DNA from: Bacteroidales bacterium
GTDB lineage: Bacteria > Bacteroidota > Bacteroidia > Bacteroidales > Prolixibacteraceae
Length of the DNA stretch: 64,000 nucleotides
Assembly: GCA_012729335.1 (NCBI GenBank)
Contig: JAAYDJ010000032.1
Coordinates: 1-64,000, forward strand
Direction: 5' to 3'
Each line of letters starts with the position of its first letter. The stretch's first letter is position 1. Shown piece after piece: positions 50,900-60,527 of this stretch. The notes below the pieces were generated by a model that was given only the letters and a program-made list of their open reading frames with translations, was not told the origin of the DNA and ran no database searches. The position numbers and the translations under genes are program-made.

Positions 50900-51391
50900 T
50901 TACAGGGTTTTGTGATTCTTGCCGAATATTAAGCGGTCCAGACCAATGATCCGCCCGGTGGGGAAGACCATCAGGACGCCCAGGGCCAGGAACTCAATAA
51001 AGACCTTGTCGATGAAAAAGTAACTTCCCTCACTGGGCAGGGCATAGTTCAGGCCCGGGAACGGGGGATGCGAAAGATAGTAGAAAACCAGCAGAAGCAT
51101 CCCCGCGGCGGTGGCCAAACGGGTGAAAACACCCAGGATCAGCCCCAGCCCTATCAGTACCAACCCCCACTGGTTGAGGAAATCGACCGCCCCCAGAACA
51201 GTGGGATGGGAGGCCATAGCCGTGAAAAGCGGAGCAAAAAGCCCTTTAGAATCCATCAGGTATCCCAGCGGTGACCACGAAGGATTGAATACCTTCACCA
51301 ACCCTTCATACAGAAAATGCCATCCGATGGCTACCCTCAACAAAACCAGCCAGGTCGCCTGGCGCCCCGACAGTGGAATGTGTTCATTCAT
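50900..51391 (-). CDS. DoxX-family membrane protein
   Basis: A 163-residue four-helix inner-membrane protein (WLVLLRVAIGWHFLYEGLVKVF, FLNQWGLVLIGLGLILGVFT, LATAAGMLLLVFYYLSHPPF, FIDKVFIEFLALGVLMVFP). The RxxxGxxFLxxGxxK pattern in the first helix is the DoxX signature. DoxX proteins are linked to quinone or thiosulfate redox reactions in some organisms. The 5-nt distance to the Tat-exported oxidoreductase suggests they form a periplasmic redox pair, with DoxX passing electrons into the membrane; this is inference only. Confidence 0.85.
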   Translation of the reverse strand: MNEHIPLSGRQATWLVLLRVAIGWHFLYEGLVKVFNPSWSPLGYLMDSKGLFAPLFTAMASHPTVLGAVDFLNQWGLVLIGLGLILGVFTRLATAAGMLLLVFYYLSHPPFPGLNYALPSEGSYFFIDKVFIEFLALGVLMVFPTGRIIGLDRLIFGKNHKTL

Positions 51392-51476
51392 AAACGCCGT
51401 TATTTAGGTCTGTCTGTAAAAGTAACAATTATTCATACCCGTGCATCCGGGAGGAGGAATTTCTGCAAAAATGAGT

Positions 51477-51538
51477 AAAAAAAAAGCAATCTTCTCCCGG
51501 AGGTCATATCCCGGGTGGCCCGGGGCATGGAAGATTGC
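51477..51538 (-). terminator. Terminator after the DUF1015 gene
   Basis: On the minus strand a hairpin with stem gcaatcttc/gaagattgc (51486-51494 and 51530-51538) and an inner cccgg/ccggg pairing is followed by a run of nine T. The 275-nt gap between DoxX and DUF1015 has nothing else I can identify. Confidence 0.82.
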
Positions 51539-51666
51539 CGGGCGTGGCTGGAGACACGACCTGTACATTCTTTACGGAAGGGGAAGCGCATGTGCCTGGG
51601 GCTCCCGACCGGGCTAATTCACAAGGAATATGCCCGGCCGGGAGCTGGGAGGGACTGATTTCCGGC

Positions 51667-52914
51667 TCAGAGGGCGTGGATGACCAGTCCCGACCGTAAT
51701 TTGGGTTCGAACCAGGTCGTTTTTGGGGGCATGATATGCCCCGAGTCGGCAATGCGGATGAGCTGGTCCATGGAGACAGGATAGAGTGCGAAGGCCACTT
51801 TAATGTCGCCTGCGTCGACCCGTTTTTTCAATTCTCCGAGGCCGCGGATACCGCCTATAAAGTCGATACGCGTCGAGGTGCGCAGGTCTTTGATGCCCAG
51901 CACCGGTTCCAGGATCTGCCGGGAAAGGATGGTCACGTCGAGCACCCCGATGGGATCGTTGTCGTCGTAAGTGCCTTCGAGGGCGGAGAGCCGGTACCAT
52001 TTCCCGGAGAGGTACATGCTGAATTCATGGAGGCGGGAGGGCCGCAGTTCAGAGGCGTCGGTAGCTTCGACCCTGAAACCCCCGGCCAGGGCTTCCAGGA
52101 ACTCCTCATCGGAGAGACCGTGGAGGTCTCTGACCACCCTGTTGTAGTCCAGGATCTTGAGCTGGTTGTCGGGGAAGTGGACCGCCATGAAAAAGTTATA
52201 TTCCTCCTGGCCGGAATGAAGAGGGTTGCGGGCTCTTCTTTCGGCGCCGATGCGGGCGGCGGCCGCCGTCCGGTGGTGCCCGTCGGCCACATAGGTGTAG
52301 GGGACCTTTTCCACAAAAAGCTGTTCCAGCCGGATGTTGTCCTCCTGGCTGAGGACAGGCCAGAACTGGTGGCCGAAACCGTCTTCCGCCACGAAGTCAT
52401 ACTCCGCGGGCTGCTCCCTGACGATGCGTTCCACGATGGCGTCAATTTCCGGGACGGCCTTGTAGGAGAAAAAAACAGGCTCGATGTTGGCATTGAGATA
52501 GCGGGTGAGGACCATGCGGTCCTCTTCCTTGTCGGGGCGTGTGAGTTCGTGCTTTTTGATCACACCCTCTTCATAGTCGCTGCAGGCGGCGCACCCTACC
52601 AGACCGTACTGGGTTCGCCCCTCCATGGTCTGGGCGTAGATGTAATAACGGGGCTCCGGGTCCGGGACAAGCCAACCCTGGTCACGGAATGCCGCGAAAT
52701 TCTCCACAGCTTTCAGGTATACCGTTTCAGAATGGATATCGGTTCCGGGCGGGCACTCAATCTCGGCACGGGTGATCCGCAGCAGGGATCTCTCCTTTCC
52801 GGCCGCCATACGCGCCGCCTCCTCACTGTTCATGACATCATAGGGAAGACAGGAGAGTTCCTCCACGATCCCCGCCGGCGGCCGCAGGCCACAAAATGGT
52901 TTTACTATTGCCAT
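51667..52914 (-). CDS. DUF1015 family protein
   Basis: A 415-residue cytosolic protein of the DUF1015 family. It begins AIVKPFCGLRPPAGIVEELSC and PYDVMNSEEAARMA, carries the hallmark PYTYVADGHHRTAAAARIG near residue 200, and ends with a PPKTTWFEPKLRSGLVIH segment; KTTWFxPKPRSGLV is the usual C-terminus. Biochemical function is unestablished; some relatives have been called HTH or phosphatase-like. In Bacteroidota it is commonly linked to serA and serC as here, suggesting a role in serine metabolism. The upstream gap contains a 7-nt repeat array. Confidence 0.88.
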   Translation of the reverse strand: MAIVKPFCGLRPPAGIVEELSCLPYDVMNSEEAARMAAGKERSLLRITRAEIECPPGTDIHSETVYLKAVENFAAFRDQGWLVPDPEPRYYIYAQTMEGRTQYGLVGCAACSDYEEGVIKKHELTRPDKEEDRMVLTRYLNANIEPVFFSYKAVPEIDAIVERIVREQPAEYDFVAEDGFGHQFWPVLSQEDNIRLEQLFVEKVPYTYVADGHHRTAAAARIGAERRARNPLHSGQEEYNFFMAVHFPDNQLKILDYNRVVRDLHGLSDEEFLEALAGGFRVEATDASELRPSRLHEFSMYLSGKWYRLSALEGTYDDNDPIGVLDVTILSRQILEPVLGIKDLRTSTRIDFIGGIRGLGELKKRVDAGDIKVAFALYPVSMDQLIRIADSGHIMPPKTTWFEPKLRSGLVIHAL

Positions 52915-52980
52915 ACTTCTTTTTCTATTCTAATAACCTAATACTCTCTATATCTTTTATTTTTACCTACATGCTCCTTA

Positions 52981-53165
52981 ATCCAGATTCCAGATTCCCG
53001 ATTCCAGATTCCCGATTCCAATATTCAAGACTCAAGACTCAAGACTCCCGATTCCCGATTCAAGACTCAAGACTCAAGACTCAAGATTCCAGACTCCAGA
53101 TTCCAGATTCCAATATTCAAGACTCAAGACTCAAGACTTAAGACTCAAGATTCCCGATTCCCGAC
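52981..53165. repeat. 7-nt period tandem array between DUF1015 and serA
   Basis: About 26 degenerate heptamers (cagattc, ccgattc, aagactc) fill the space between serA and the DUF1015 gene. They are reverse complements of the units at 1-134. Both genes point leftwards, so the array would be in their transcript. No coding frame is credible; one plus-strand frame merely encodes repeated DSRLKTQ. Confidence 0.88.
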
Positions 53166-53183
53166 ATTCTAATCTTCTGACTC

Positions 53184-54101
53184 TTAGTTCACCTTGCAGG
53201 TGGTATCTCCGTTTTCGAAGAAGGCGACGATCTGCTCAGCGGCGGCCATTCCGGCGTTGTTGTTGGCTTCAGCGGTCTGGGCGCCCATTTTCTTGGGGGT
53301 GGCATAATAACGGCCCCTGAACTTCTCGGCGAAAAGGATTTTCTGGTCGGGTTCCACATCGGTGAGGTATTTGATGTGGGGTTTTTCGGCCATTATTCTG
53401 AGGAGATCTTCCTCGTTGATGACCTCTTTACGGGCGGTATTGACGATCAGGGAGTGGTCGTCGAGTTCCTTGAGCACGTCGTAGCTTACTGAGCGGAGGT
53501 GTTCTCCTTTTGCAGGAACGTGGATGGAGATCACGTCGCTTTTACGGTATAGTTCCTCCAGGGAGTGGGTGTTCTTCAGTCCGATGGCGGCAGCGGCCTC
53601 CTTGCTGTACCGGGTGTAGACGATCACTTTCATGCCCAGTGCGCGGGCAATGCGGAAGACGTTCTGGGCCACGTAGCCGAAGCCGTGAAGGCCCAGGGTG
53701 CGGCCGCGGAGTTCCCCTCCCGGTTTCCCCGAGAACATCTCTCTCAGCCCGTAGATGGCCAGCCCAATGGCCAGTTCAGCCACCGCATTGGCATTCTGTC
53801 CCGGGGTGTTCATCACTACGACACCCTTCTCCCGGGCATAGTTGCAGTCCACATTGTCGTAGCCGGCACCGGCCCTGACCACGATCCTGAGCTGTTCTGC
53901 CGCATCCAGAACCTCCCGGTCCACCTGGTCACTGCGGATGATCATCGCATCGACGCCGTTTACCGCCGTGAGCAGTTCGCTCTTGTCGGTATAATTCTCC
54001 AGGGTGAAGACTTTATACCCCGCTTTGGCAAATATCTTGTTTATTTTCTCTGAAGCCGCGGGGGCAAATGGCTTCTCAGTGGCGATCAGTATTTTCTTCA
54101 T
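53184..54101 (-). CDS. serA: D-3-phosphoglycerate dehydrogenase
   Basis: Oxidises 3-phosphoglycerate to 3-phosphohydroxypyruvate, the first step of serine synthesis. The 305-residue form lacks the C-terminal ACT domain, as is common in Bacteroidota. Motifs: IIRSDQVDREVL, the substrate and catalytic Arg in IVVRAGAGYDNVD, the NAD-binding LGLHGFGYVAQNVFRIARALG (GxGxxx), IHVPAKGEHLRSV, and NTARKEVINEEDLL. The usual catalytic His segment reads TPKKMGAQTAEANNNAG near the C-terminus, where the family often has TPHxG; the His is replaced by Lys as in several Bacteroidales enzymes. It lies downstream of serC. Confidence 0.92.
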   Translation of the reverse strand: MKKILIATEKPFAPAASEKINKIFAKAGYKVFTLENYTDKSELLTAVNGVDAMIIRSDQVDREVLDAAEQLRIVVRAGAGYDNVDCNYAREKGVVVMNTPGQNANAVAELAIGLAIYGLREMFSGKPGGELRGRTLGLHGFGYVAQNVFRIARALGMKVIVYTRYSKEAAAAIGLKNTHSLEELYRKSDVISIHVPAKGEHLRSVSYDVLKELDDHSLIVNTARKEVINEEDLLRIMAEKPHIKYLTDVEPDQKILFAEKFRGRYYATPKKMGAQTAEANNNAGMAAAEQIVAFFENGDTTCKVN

Positions 54102-54124
54102 GTCTTGGTTTTATGATGGTATAG

Positions 54125-54181
54125 CAAAAAAAAACCATGACCGCTTTGGGATCACTCCGGAGGGTGACCAGGCGGTCATGG
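54125..54181 (-). terminator. Terminator or attenuator between serC and serA
   Basis: On the minus strand ccatgaccgc (54181-54172) pairs with gcggtcatgg (54144-54135); inside, tcac/gtga extends the stem, and nine T follow directly. It should end most serC transcripts, so serA either has its own promoter or is expressed by read-through. Confidence 0.88.
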
Positions 54182-54190
54182 CTGTAAGGA

Positions 54191-55264
54191 TCAGTTTTCC
54201 TTTTCGAAGGCTTTCATGGTTTCGACCAGGGCCTGGACGCTTTCGAGGGGCAGGGCGTTATAAAGGGAAGCCCTGAATCCGCCCACGGAGCGGTGGCCGG
54301 CGAGGCCCAGGAGTCCCCTGGCCTTGGCGAAGGCCCCAAAGGGGGCTTCCAGCTCGGCATACTCCGGATTCATCACGAAGGTGACATTCATGCGCGAACG
54401 GTCGGCCGGATCGGGAACCGTCGAAGCAAACATCTTGTTACGGTCGATTTCGGCGTAGAGGAGTTCCGCTTTTTCCTTGTTTTTCTTCTCTATGGCGGAA
54501 ACGCCGCCCAATTCCTTCAGCCAGCGCAGGGTTTGCAGACAGCCGAAAACGGGCACCGTGGCCGGAGTGTTGAACATGGAGTCGTTATCGATATGGGTCT
54601 GGTAATTCAGCATGGTGGGAATGGGCCTGTTCACCTTGCCCAGGGCCGCATTCTTCACAATCACCACCGTGGCTCCCGAAGGCCCCAGATTCTTCTGGGC
54701 TCCGGCGTAAATGAGGTCGTACTTGCTCACATCCACGGGGCGGCTCAGAATGTCGGACGACATGTCGCATACCAACGGCACCGGCACTTCCGGATCTTTC
54801 AGGATCTCAGTCCCGTAAATCGTGTTGTTGGAAGTATAATGCAGGAAGTCTACATCGGCGGGAACAACGAAGTTCTTGGGGATGTAGTTGAAGTTCTTAT
54901 CTTTGGACGAAGCTACTTCGACCACCTCACCCACGAAAGTTTTGGCTTCCTTAAGGGCTTTGGAGGCCCAGACGCCGGTGTTGAGATAGGCTGCTTTGGT
55001 TTTGAGCAGGTTCATGGGGGCCATCAGGAACTGAAGGCTGGCACCACCCTGGAGGAAGAGCACGGTATACCCTTCGGGCACATCAAGGAGTTCCCTGATC
55101 AGCTGGCGGGCTTCCTCCATGACGGCCACAAACTCTTTGCTGCGGTGGGAGATCTCCATCACCGACAATTCGGTGCCCGCGAAGTTGAGGATGGCTTCCG
55201 CGGTCTTTTCCTTTGTGAATTCAGGCAGGATCGAAGGCCCTGCATAGAAATTGTGTTTCTTCAT
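54191..55264 (-). CDS. serC: Phosphoserine aminotransferase
   Basis: Converts 3-phosphohydroxypyruvate and glutamate to phosphoserine and 2-oxoglutarate, the second serine step. The 357-residue fold-type I PLP enzyme starts [13 protein letters not shown], has the PLP lysine K191 in [25 protein letters not shown] for phosphate binding, and ends [22 protein letters not shown], all SerC hallmarks. It is placed after gcvT (34-nt gap) and before serA, linking serine synthesis to one-carbon metabolism. Confidence 0.96.
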   Translation of the reverse strand: MKKHNFYAGPSILPEFTKEKTAEAILNFAGTELSVMEISHRSKEFVAVMEEARQLIRELLDVPEGYTVLFLQGGASLQFLMAPMNLLKTKAAYLNTGVWASKALKEAKTFVGEVVEVASSKDKNFNYIPKNFVVPADVDFLHYTSNNTIYGTEILKDPEVPVPLVCDMSSDILSRPVDVSKYDLIYAGAQKNLGPSGATVVIVKNAALGKVNRPIPTMLNYQTHIDNDSMFNTPATVPVFGCLQTLRWLKELGGVSAIEKKNKEKAELLYAEIDRNKMFASTVPDPADRSRMNVTFVMNPEYAELEAPFGAFAKARGLLGLAGHRSVGGFRASLYNALPLESVQALVETMKAFEKEN

Positions 55265-55298
55265 GGTTAGAGATGATTAATATGGATTTTTAAATGTA

Positions 55299-56381
55299 CT
55301 AAATGAACGGGGTTTTGACCACTTCAGCGGGGATCTTTTTGTCGCGGATACCCACGTAAATGGTGGTTCCGAAAGCGGCGTACTCCTTGGAGACATATCC
55401 CATGCCAATACCCTGACCCAGGAGGGGGGACATGGTTCCGGAGGTAACCACCCCGATGGGGGAACCTTCGGCGTTGAAGAGTTGATACCCATGGCGGGGA
55501 ATGGCGCGGTCGCGCATCACAAATCCCCGGAGGCGTCGGGTCACCCCTTCCTTCTGCTGCATGGCCAGAAACTCCCTGTCCACAAATTTGCGCTCCCCCC
55601 CGAATTTGGTGATCCATCCCAGTCCGGCCTCTATGGGAGAAGTGGTGTCGTCGATGTCATTACCATAGAGACAAAAGCCCATTTCCAGCCGGAGGGTGTC
55701 GCGGGCTCCCAGCCCGATGGGTTTGATGCCGAATTCGGCCCCGGCTTCAAAAACAGCATTCCATATCTGTAAGGCATCCTGGTTATGGAAATAGAGTTCA
55801 AAGCCTCCGGCTCCCGTATATCCTGTGGCGGAGATGATCACCTCATTCACCCCAGCCAGTTCGCCGGTGACGAAGGTGTAATATTTCATCTCGGCGAGAG
55901 GAACCGGGGTGATCTTCTGAAGGGTTTCCTGTGATTTGGGCCCCTGCACGGCCAGCTGGCTGATCCGCCCGGAGGCGTTCTCCAGTTCGGCACCCATGGT
56001 GTTCTGACTCTGAAGCCAGGTCCAGTCCTTCTCGATGTTGGAGGCATTGACCACCAGCATGAATTTTTCCGGTGAGAAACAGTAGGTGAGGTAATCGTCG
56101 ACAATGCCTCCCTTTCCGTTGGGGAAACAGGTGTACTGTGCCTGCCCGGGGATCAGCACCGAAGGATCGTTGGATCCCACCTTTTTGAGCAGCTCCAGGG
56201 CATGCGGCCCTTTGACCCAGATCTCCCCCATGTGGGAGACATCAAAAACGCCAACCCCGTTCCGTACGGTCATATGCTCATCCCTGATGCCACTGAATTC
56301 CACAGGCATCTCGAATCCTGCGAAATCGACCATTTTGCCTCCTGCAGCTTTGTGCAAGGAGTTGAAAACTGTTTTTATCAT
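55299..56381 (-). CDS. gcvT: Glycine cleavage system aminomethyltransferase (T protein)
   Basis: Transfers the methylene group from aminomethyl-lipoyl GcvH to tetrahydrofolate, releasing ammonia. About 360 residues from ATG 56381 ([20 protein letters not shown]); the ATG seven codons earlier is less likely. Motifs include [35 protein letters not shown] (catalytic Asp), [32 protein letters not shown] and the C-terminal [17 protein letters not shown]. Full-length. GcvH and GcvP are not in the window. Confidence 0.95.
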   Translation of the reverse strand: MIKTVFNSLHKAAGGKMVDFAGFEMPVEFSGIRDEHMTVRNGVGVFDVSHMGEIWVKGPHALELLKKVGSNDPSVLIPGQAQYTCFPNGKGGIVDDYLTYCFSPEKFMLVVNASNIEKDWTWLQSQNTMGAELENASGRISQLAVQGPKSQETLQKITPVPLAEMKYYTFVTGELAGVNEVIISATGYTGAGGFELYFHNQDALQIWNAVFEAGAEFGIKPIGLGARDTLRLEMGFCLYGNDIDDTTSPIEAGLGWITKFGGERKFVDREFLAMQQKEGVTRRLRGFVMRDRAIPRHGYQLFNAEGSPIGVVTSGTMSPLLGQGIGMGYVSKEYAAFGTTIYVGIRDKKIPAEVVKTPFI

Positions 56382-56502
56382 TGTCAACCGTTTAATATTC
56401 AATTATCAGCCTGTTCCTGTTTCTGCGGAAGCCAGGCCGTCAATGGGCCCCAAACCGGCAGGCCTGTGGAACAGGAAGCCTATGTGGCCCCAAAAATAGA
56501 AC

Positions 56503-56550
56503 TTCCGCTGGTGTAAAGTAATGAAAAATATCATTATTCAACCAGCGGAA
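56503..56550 (-). terminator. Likely clpB terminator
   Basis: The stem ttccgctggt (56503-56512) pairs with accagcggaa (56541-56550), with an inner taatga/tcatta pair. It is followed on the minus strand by gttctattttt. It lies 20 nt after the clpB stop. Confidence 0.75.
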
Positions 56551-56570
56551 AATTTCTGTTTTTTAAACGG

Positions 56571-59162
56571 TTAATTCGTGAAGATCAGCTCTTCGTCCCT
56601 GACGCCGATCACGATGGGGCGGTCGGGGGAGATGGTTCCGGCAAGGATTTTCCGGGAGAGTTCGTTGAGGATGTATTTCTGGAGCAGCCGTTTGACAGGT
56701 CGTGCGCCGAAATGGGGGTCGTAGCCCACGCCGGCAATCCAGTTTACGGCTTCCTCGGTGATGGTCAGGGTGAATTCCTGCCGGGTGATCCGCCCGGCAA
56801 TCCTTTCCAGCTGCAGTCTGACGATCTGGCGGATATCCTCACGGCTGAGCGGCTGGAAGATGATGGTATCATCGATCCTGTTCAGGAATTCCGGCCTGAT
56901 GGTGCGACGCAGCAGTTCCAGAAGCTGCTCGCGGGTCTCCTCGATGACCTCTCCGCTGTTGGCGGCCGTCATCCGGGAGAAGTTCTCCTGGATGAGATGG
57001 GAACCCAGGTTGGAGGTCATGATAATGATGGTGTTCTTGAAGTTGACCACCCGTCCCTTGTTGTCGGTAAGCCTGCCATCGTCAAGGACCTGGAGCAGGA
57101 CGTTGAAGACGTCGGGGTGGGCTTTCTCGATTTCGTCGAAGAGTACCACCGAGTAAGGTTTGTGCCTGACCGCCTCGGTCAGCTGGCCTCCTTCATCGTA
57201 TCCCACATATCCGGGGGGACTGCCAATAAGGCGGGTGACGGAGAATTTCTCCTGATATTCCGACATATCAATGCGGGTCATCATGTTTTCGTCGTCAAAG
57301 AGATATTCGGCCAGGGCCTTGGCCAGTTCAGTCTTGCCCACGCCTGTCGATCCCAGAAAGATAAAGGAGCCAATGGGTCTCCGTTCATCCTGGAGGCCGG
57401 CGCGGCTGCGGCGCACGGCATCTGAGACCGCGGCAATGGCTTCATGCTGACCGACCACCCGTTTGTGGAGTTCCTCCTCCATGTGAAGAAGCTTCTCCCT
57501 CTCGCTCTGCATCATCCGTGCCACGGGAATACCCGTCCAGCGCGAGACCACGCCCGCGATATCTTCGGCGTCGACCTCCTCCTTGATAAGTCCCCCGCCC
57601 TGGTGGACGGCAGCCAGCTCCCCTTTGAGCCGCTCGACTTCCGCCTCCGTTTCGCGGATCCTCCCGTAGCGGAGTTCCGCCACGCGGCCGTAATCGCCCT
57701 GTCGCTCTGCCTGGTCGGCTTCAAAACGCATCTCCTCGATGGCCGATTTGGCCTTCTGGATGGCCTCGAGAATCCCCTTTTCAGCCTGCCAGCGGGCCCG
57801 GTATTTCGCCTGCTCCTCCTTCAGGTTGGCGATCTCCCCGCTGAGCTGGGTCACCTTCTTTTCATCCTTTTCCCGCTTGATGGCTTCCCTTTCGATCTCC
57901 AGCTGGGTGATCCGCCGTTCCGTCTCATCGAGTTCCTCGGGAACCGAATCCATTTCGAGCCGCAGCTTGGCAGCCGCCTCATCCATCAGGTCGATGGCCT
58001 TGTCGGGAAGAAACCGGTCGGAAATGTAGCGCTGTGACAACTCCACGGAAGCGATGATGGCCTCATCCTTGATCCGCACCTTGTGGTGGTTTTCATACCG
58101 TTCCTTCAACCCGCGGAGTATGGAGACGGCCTCCTGGGTGCCTGGTTCGTCGACATGGACCACCTGAAACCTCCGTTCCAGGGCTTTGTCCTTTTCAAAA
58201 TACTTCTGGTATTCGCCCAGGGTGGTGGCCCCGATGGCCCGCAGTTCACCCCTGGCCAGGGCAGGCTTCAGAATGTTGGCGGCATCCATCGCCCCTTCGC
58301 TCTTGCCGGCCCCTACCAGGGTGTGGATCTCATCTATGAAAAGAATGACCTCCTCGTTCGACTGTACCACCTCATTGATGACCGCCTTAAGGCGCTCTTC
58401 AAATTCCCCCTTGTATTTGGCACCGGCGATCAGGGCCCCCATGTCGAGACTGAAAACCTGCTTCGATCGGAGGTTCCCGGGAACGTCGCCCCTCACAATC
58501 CGCTGGGCCAACCCTTCGGCAATGGCAGTTTTCCCGGTTCCCGGCTCCCCGATGAGAATGGGATTGTTTTTGGTGCGGCGCGAGAGAATCTGCAATATCC
58601 GCCTGATTTCATCGTCACGGCCAATGACGGGATCAAGTTTGCCCAGACGTGCCCTTTCATTCAGGTTGATGGCATATCGGTTGAGCGAATCAAACCGCTC
58701 CTCGGCGGTCTGCGAATCTGCCCTGGATCCCTTGCGGAGTTCCGCCACCGCCTTTTTCAGCATTTCGGAGGTCACCCCGCTGTCGCGAAGCATCTGGCTC
58801 ACCTGGTCACCCCCCTCCAGCAAAGAGATCAGGATATGCTCTACCGATACAAACTGATCACCCATCTCCTGGGCCATCCCCAAGGCTTTCTGCAATACCC
58901 GGCTCGACCCGTTGGAAAGATAGGTCTCACCTCCCGTTACCCGCGGATAACCCCCGACAACCCGGTCCAGAGCCTGCTGCAAGGCCTGCGTGTTTACCCC
59001 GCATTTCTTCAGCAGGTATTGCACCACATTCTCCGCCTCACTGAACAACCCCTTCAGAAGGTGCCCCGTCTCCACGGCCTGCTGATTGCCGGCCTGCGCA
59101 ATCTGGATGGCCTGCTGTATGGCCTCCTGCGACTTTATCGTAAAATTATTGAAGTTCATCAT
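56571..59162 (-). CDS. clpB: ATP-dependent chaperone ClpB
   Basis: An 863-residue hexameric AAA+ disaggregase that threads aggregated proteins through its pore with DnaK. Domain order is complete: ClpN repeats (1-145), AAA1 with Walker [14 protein letters not shown] and Walker [16 protein letters not shown], the coiled-coil middle domain (about 410-530, [18 protein letters not shown]), AAA2 with [14 protein letters not shown], and the C-terminal D2-small domain ending [28 protein letters not shown] forms the pore loop. Length is canonical. Monocistronic with its own terminator. Confidence 0.98.
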   Translation of the reverse strand: MMNFNNFTIKSQEAIQQAIQIAQAGNQQAVETGHLLKGLFSEAENVVQYLLKKCGVNTQALQQALDRVVGGYPRVTGGETYLSNGSSRVLQKALGMAQEMGDQFVSVEHILISLLEGGDQVSQMLRDSGVTSEMLKKAVAELRKGSRADSQTAEERFDSLNRYAINLNERARLGKLDPVIGRDDEIRRILQILSRRTKNNPILIGEPGTGKTAIAEGLAQRIVRGDVPGNLRSKQVFSLDMGALIAGAKYKGEFEERLKAVINEVVQSNEEVILFIDEIHTLVGAGKSEGAMDAANILKPALARGELRAIGATTLGEYQKYFEKDKALERRFQVVHVDEPGTQEAVSILRGLKERYENHHKVRIKDEAIIASVELSQRYISDRFLPDKAIDLMDEAAAKLRLEMDSVPEELDETERRITQLEIEREAIKREKDEKKVTQLSGEIANLKEEQAKYRARWQAEKGILEAIQKAKSAIEEMRFEADQAERQGDYGRVAELRYGRIRETEAEVERLKGELAAVHQGGGLIKEEVDAEDIAGVVSRWTGIPVARMMQSEREKLLHMEEELHKRVVGQHEAIAAVSDAVRRSRAGLQDERRPIGSFIFLGSTGVGKTELAKALAEYLFDDENMMTRIDMSEYQEKFSVTRLIGSPPGYVGYDEGGQLTEAVRHKPYSVVLFDEIEKAHPDVFNVLLQVLDDGRLTDNKGRVVNFKNTIIIMTSNLGSHLIQENFSRMTAANSGEVIEETREQLLELLRRTIRPEFLNRIDDTIIFQPLSREDIRQIVRLQLERIAGRITRQEFTLTITEEAVNWIAGVGYDPHFGARPVKRLLQKYILNELSRKILAGTISPDRPIVIGVRDEELIFTN

Positions 59163-59288
59163 ATACGCTTTCTTTTAACCTCCTTCAGGGGAACAAATAT
59201 GAAACCAGCCGCAAAAATCCGACAAATTGTCATAATCTTCTGGTAATGAGTGTAATTTTTACAGACTTTTAGGGTGCCGGCCGGTCAT

Positions 59289-59402
59289 AAGGTCATGGAA
59301 AAAGGAAAGGGACTGGTATAAGGTCACAGGAAAAGGAAAGGGACTGGTAAAAGGTCACGGGAAAAGGAAAGGGACTGGTATAAGGTCACAGGAAAGGGAC
59401 CG
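59289..59402. repeat. 31-bp tandem repeat, about 3.5 units
   Basis: The unit is roughly aaggtcacaggaaaaggaaa followed by gggactggtat, repeated three times with small changes and a truncated fourth copy. It lies in the 546-nt gap between the response-regulator gene and clpB. No coding role is visible. Confidence 0.8.
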
Positions 59403-59418
59403 GTTCCTGGAGCGCATA

Positions 59419-59449
59419 TAAAAAAGGATCCGGAACCATCGTTCCGGAT
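59419..59449 (-). terminator. Terminator of the LytTR/kinase operon
   Basis: On the minus strand atccggaac-gatg-gttccggat forms a 9-bp stem (59441-59449 with 59428-59436) followed by ccttttttat. It is about 260 nt downstream of the response-regulator stop. Confidence 0.8.
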
Positions 59450-59708
59450 TCCCGCTGAACTGTGATTTAAGTCCCAACTTCCTTGTCGTATCCGGGGGCT
59501 TTCTTCATTGTGTGAAGGTCTCAGTATGTGGTCGACAATTGTTTGTGGAAGTTCTGATCACCAGACAATGTTACTGTAAATTTCCTGTTGTTCCATGAAA
59601 AAACAACAGAGGGGCTGTTTGGCCCAACAGAAGGGCTGTTTGGGCCAACAAACCAATTTGGAGGTGGCATATTCCTCCTGAACCGCCATGGCGGATGGTC
59701 CAATGGGA
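59450..59708. other. 3' region of the response regulator with a short duplicated motif
   Basis: No gene is supported. From about 59608 to 59655 the motif gggctgtttgg(g)ccaaca occurs twice; a 63-codon frame through it (PNSPSVGPNSPSV) is repeat-derived. Confidence 0.5.
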
Positions 59709-60467
59709 TCACCTGAATTTTCCGATCAGGGAGAGAAACTGGGTTTTATAGGTGTTCCCCAGAGGGCATTTGAGGTCGTCGGAGAGCAGGATTTCGCCCT
59801 GGCGTGTCAGGCCGCTGACGTGGTGCAGGTTAACCAGCCACGAGTGGTGGACCCTGATGATCTGGTGATGGAGGAACAGCTCTTCGTAGTACTTCAGGTT
59901 TTTGGAACTGGTGATTTTCCGTTTTCCGGGAAGGAAAAAATGGGTGCAATAGCCTTCGCCCTGACAAAGAATGACCTCATTGAGGTGCACGACCGAAAGT
60001 CCATTGTTACCGTTTATTACCAGGTTATCAAGACTTTGAGAAGGGGAGGAGATGTTCCTGAGCAGGGTTTCCATTTCCTTGCCGGAACCCGGGAGATCGG
60101 CCGCTTGTCTGAATTTGGCCACCGACTCGATGAGTTCGTCGACCTTAACAGGTTTCAGGAGGTAGTCGACGGCCGAAAACCGGAAGGCCCTGATGGCATA
60201 TTCGGAGTAGGCGGTGACGAACACTACCCTGAAGGAGGGTTTTTCAAATTTCCGGAGCAGGTCGAAGCCATTTTCCCCCGGCATTTCAATATCAAGGAAG
60301 AGGAGGTGCGGGTGGCAGCGGCCGATGGCTTCGAGAGCCGATTCCGATGAGTCACATTCAGCACATACTTCGATATCGGCGCAGTAATCCTTGAGGTAGG
60401 TCGCCAGCAGCCGTCGTGCCGGCATTTCATCGTCGACGATGATGGTCCTGATGGTTCCGGAGTTCAT
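59709..60467 (-). CDS. LytTR-family response regulator
   Basis: A 252-residue two-component regulator. The receiver (1-125) has the acidic pocket IIVDDEMPARR, phospho-acceptor D59 in LLFLDIEMPGENG, VFVTAYSEYAIRAF and the Lys in VDYLLKPVKVDEL. The LytTR DNA-binding domain (about 150-250) has VVHLNEVILCQGEGYCTHFF, SSKNLKYYEELFLHHQIIRVHHSWLVN and DLKCPLGNTYKTQFLSLI. It lies 60 nt downstream of a propeller histidine kinase, its evident partner. Target genes are not visible. Confidence 0.95.
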   Translation of the reverse strand: MNSGTIRTIIVDDEMPARRLLATYLKDYCADIEVCAECDSSESALEAIGRCHPHLLFLDIEMPGENGFDLLRKFEKPSFRVVFVTAYSEYAIRAFRFSAVDYLLKPVKVDELIESVAKFRQAADLPGSGKEMETLLRNISSPSQSLDNLVINGNNGLSVVHLNEVILCQGEGYCTHFFLPGKRKITSSKNLKYYEELFLHHQIIRVHHSWLVNLHHVSGLTRQGEILLSDDLKCPLGNTYKTQFLSLIGKFR

Positions 60468-60527
60468 AAGGTGGATTTCATGTTCATGTGGGCTTCATGT
60501 GGTGTTGCGTATTAGGCCGTCCATGCT

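Noticed and set aside
52896-53141. 81-codon plus-strand frame near the second heptamer array
   Set aside because: Encodes repeated DSRLKTQ units derived from the array; no start signals.
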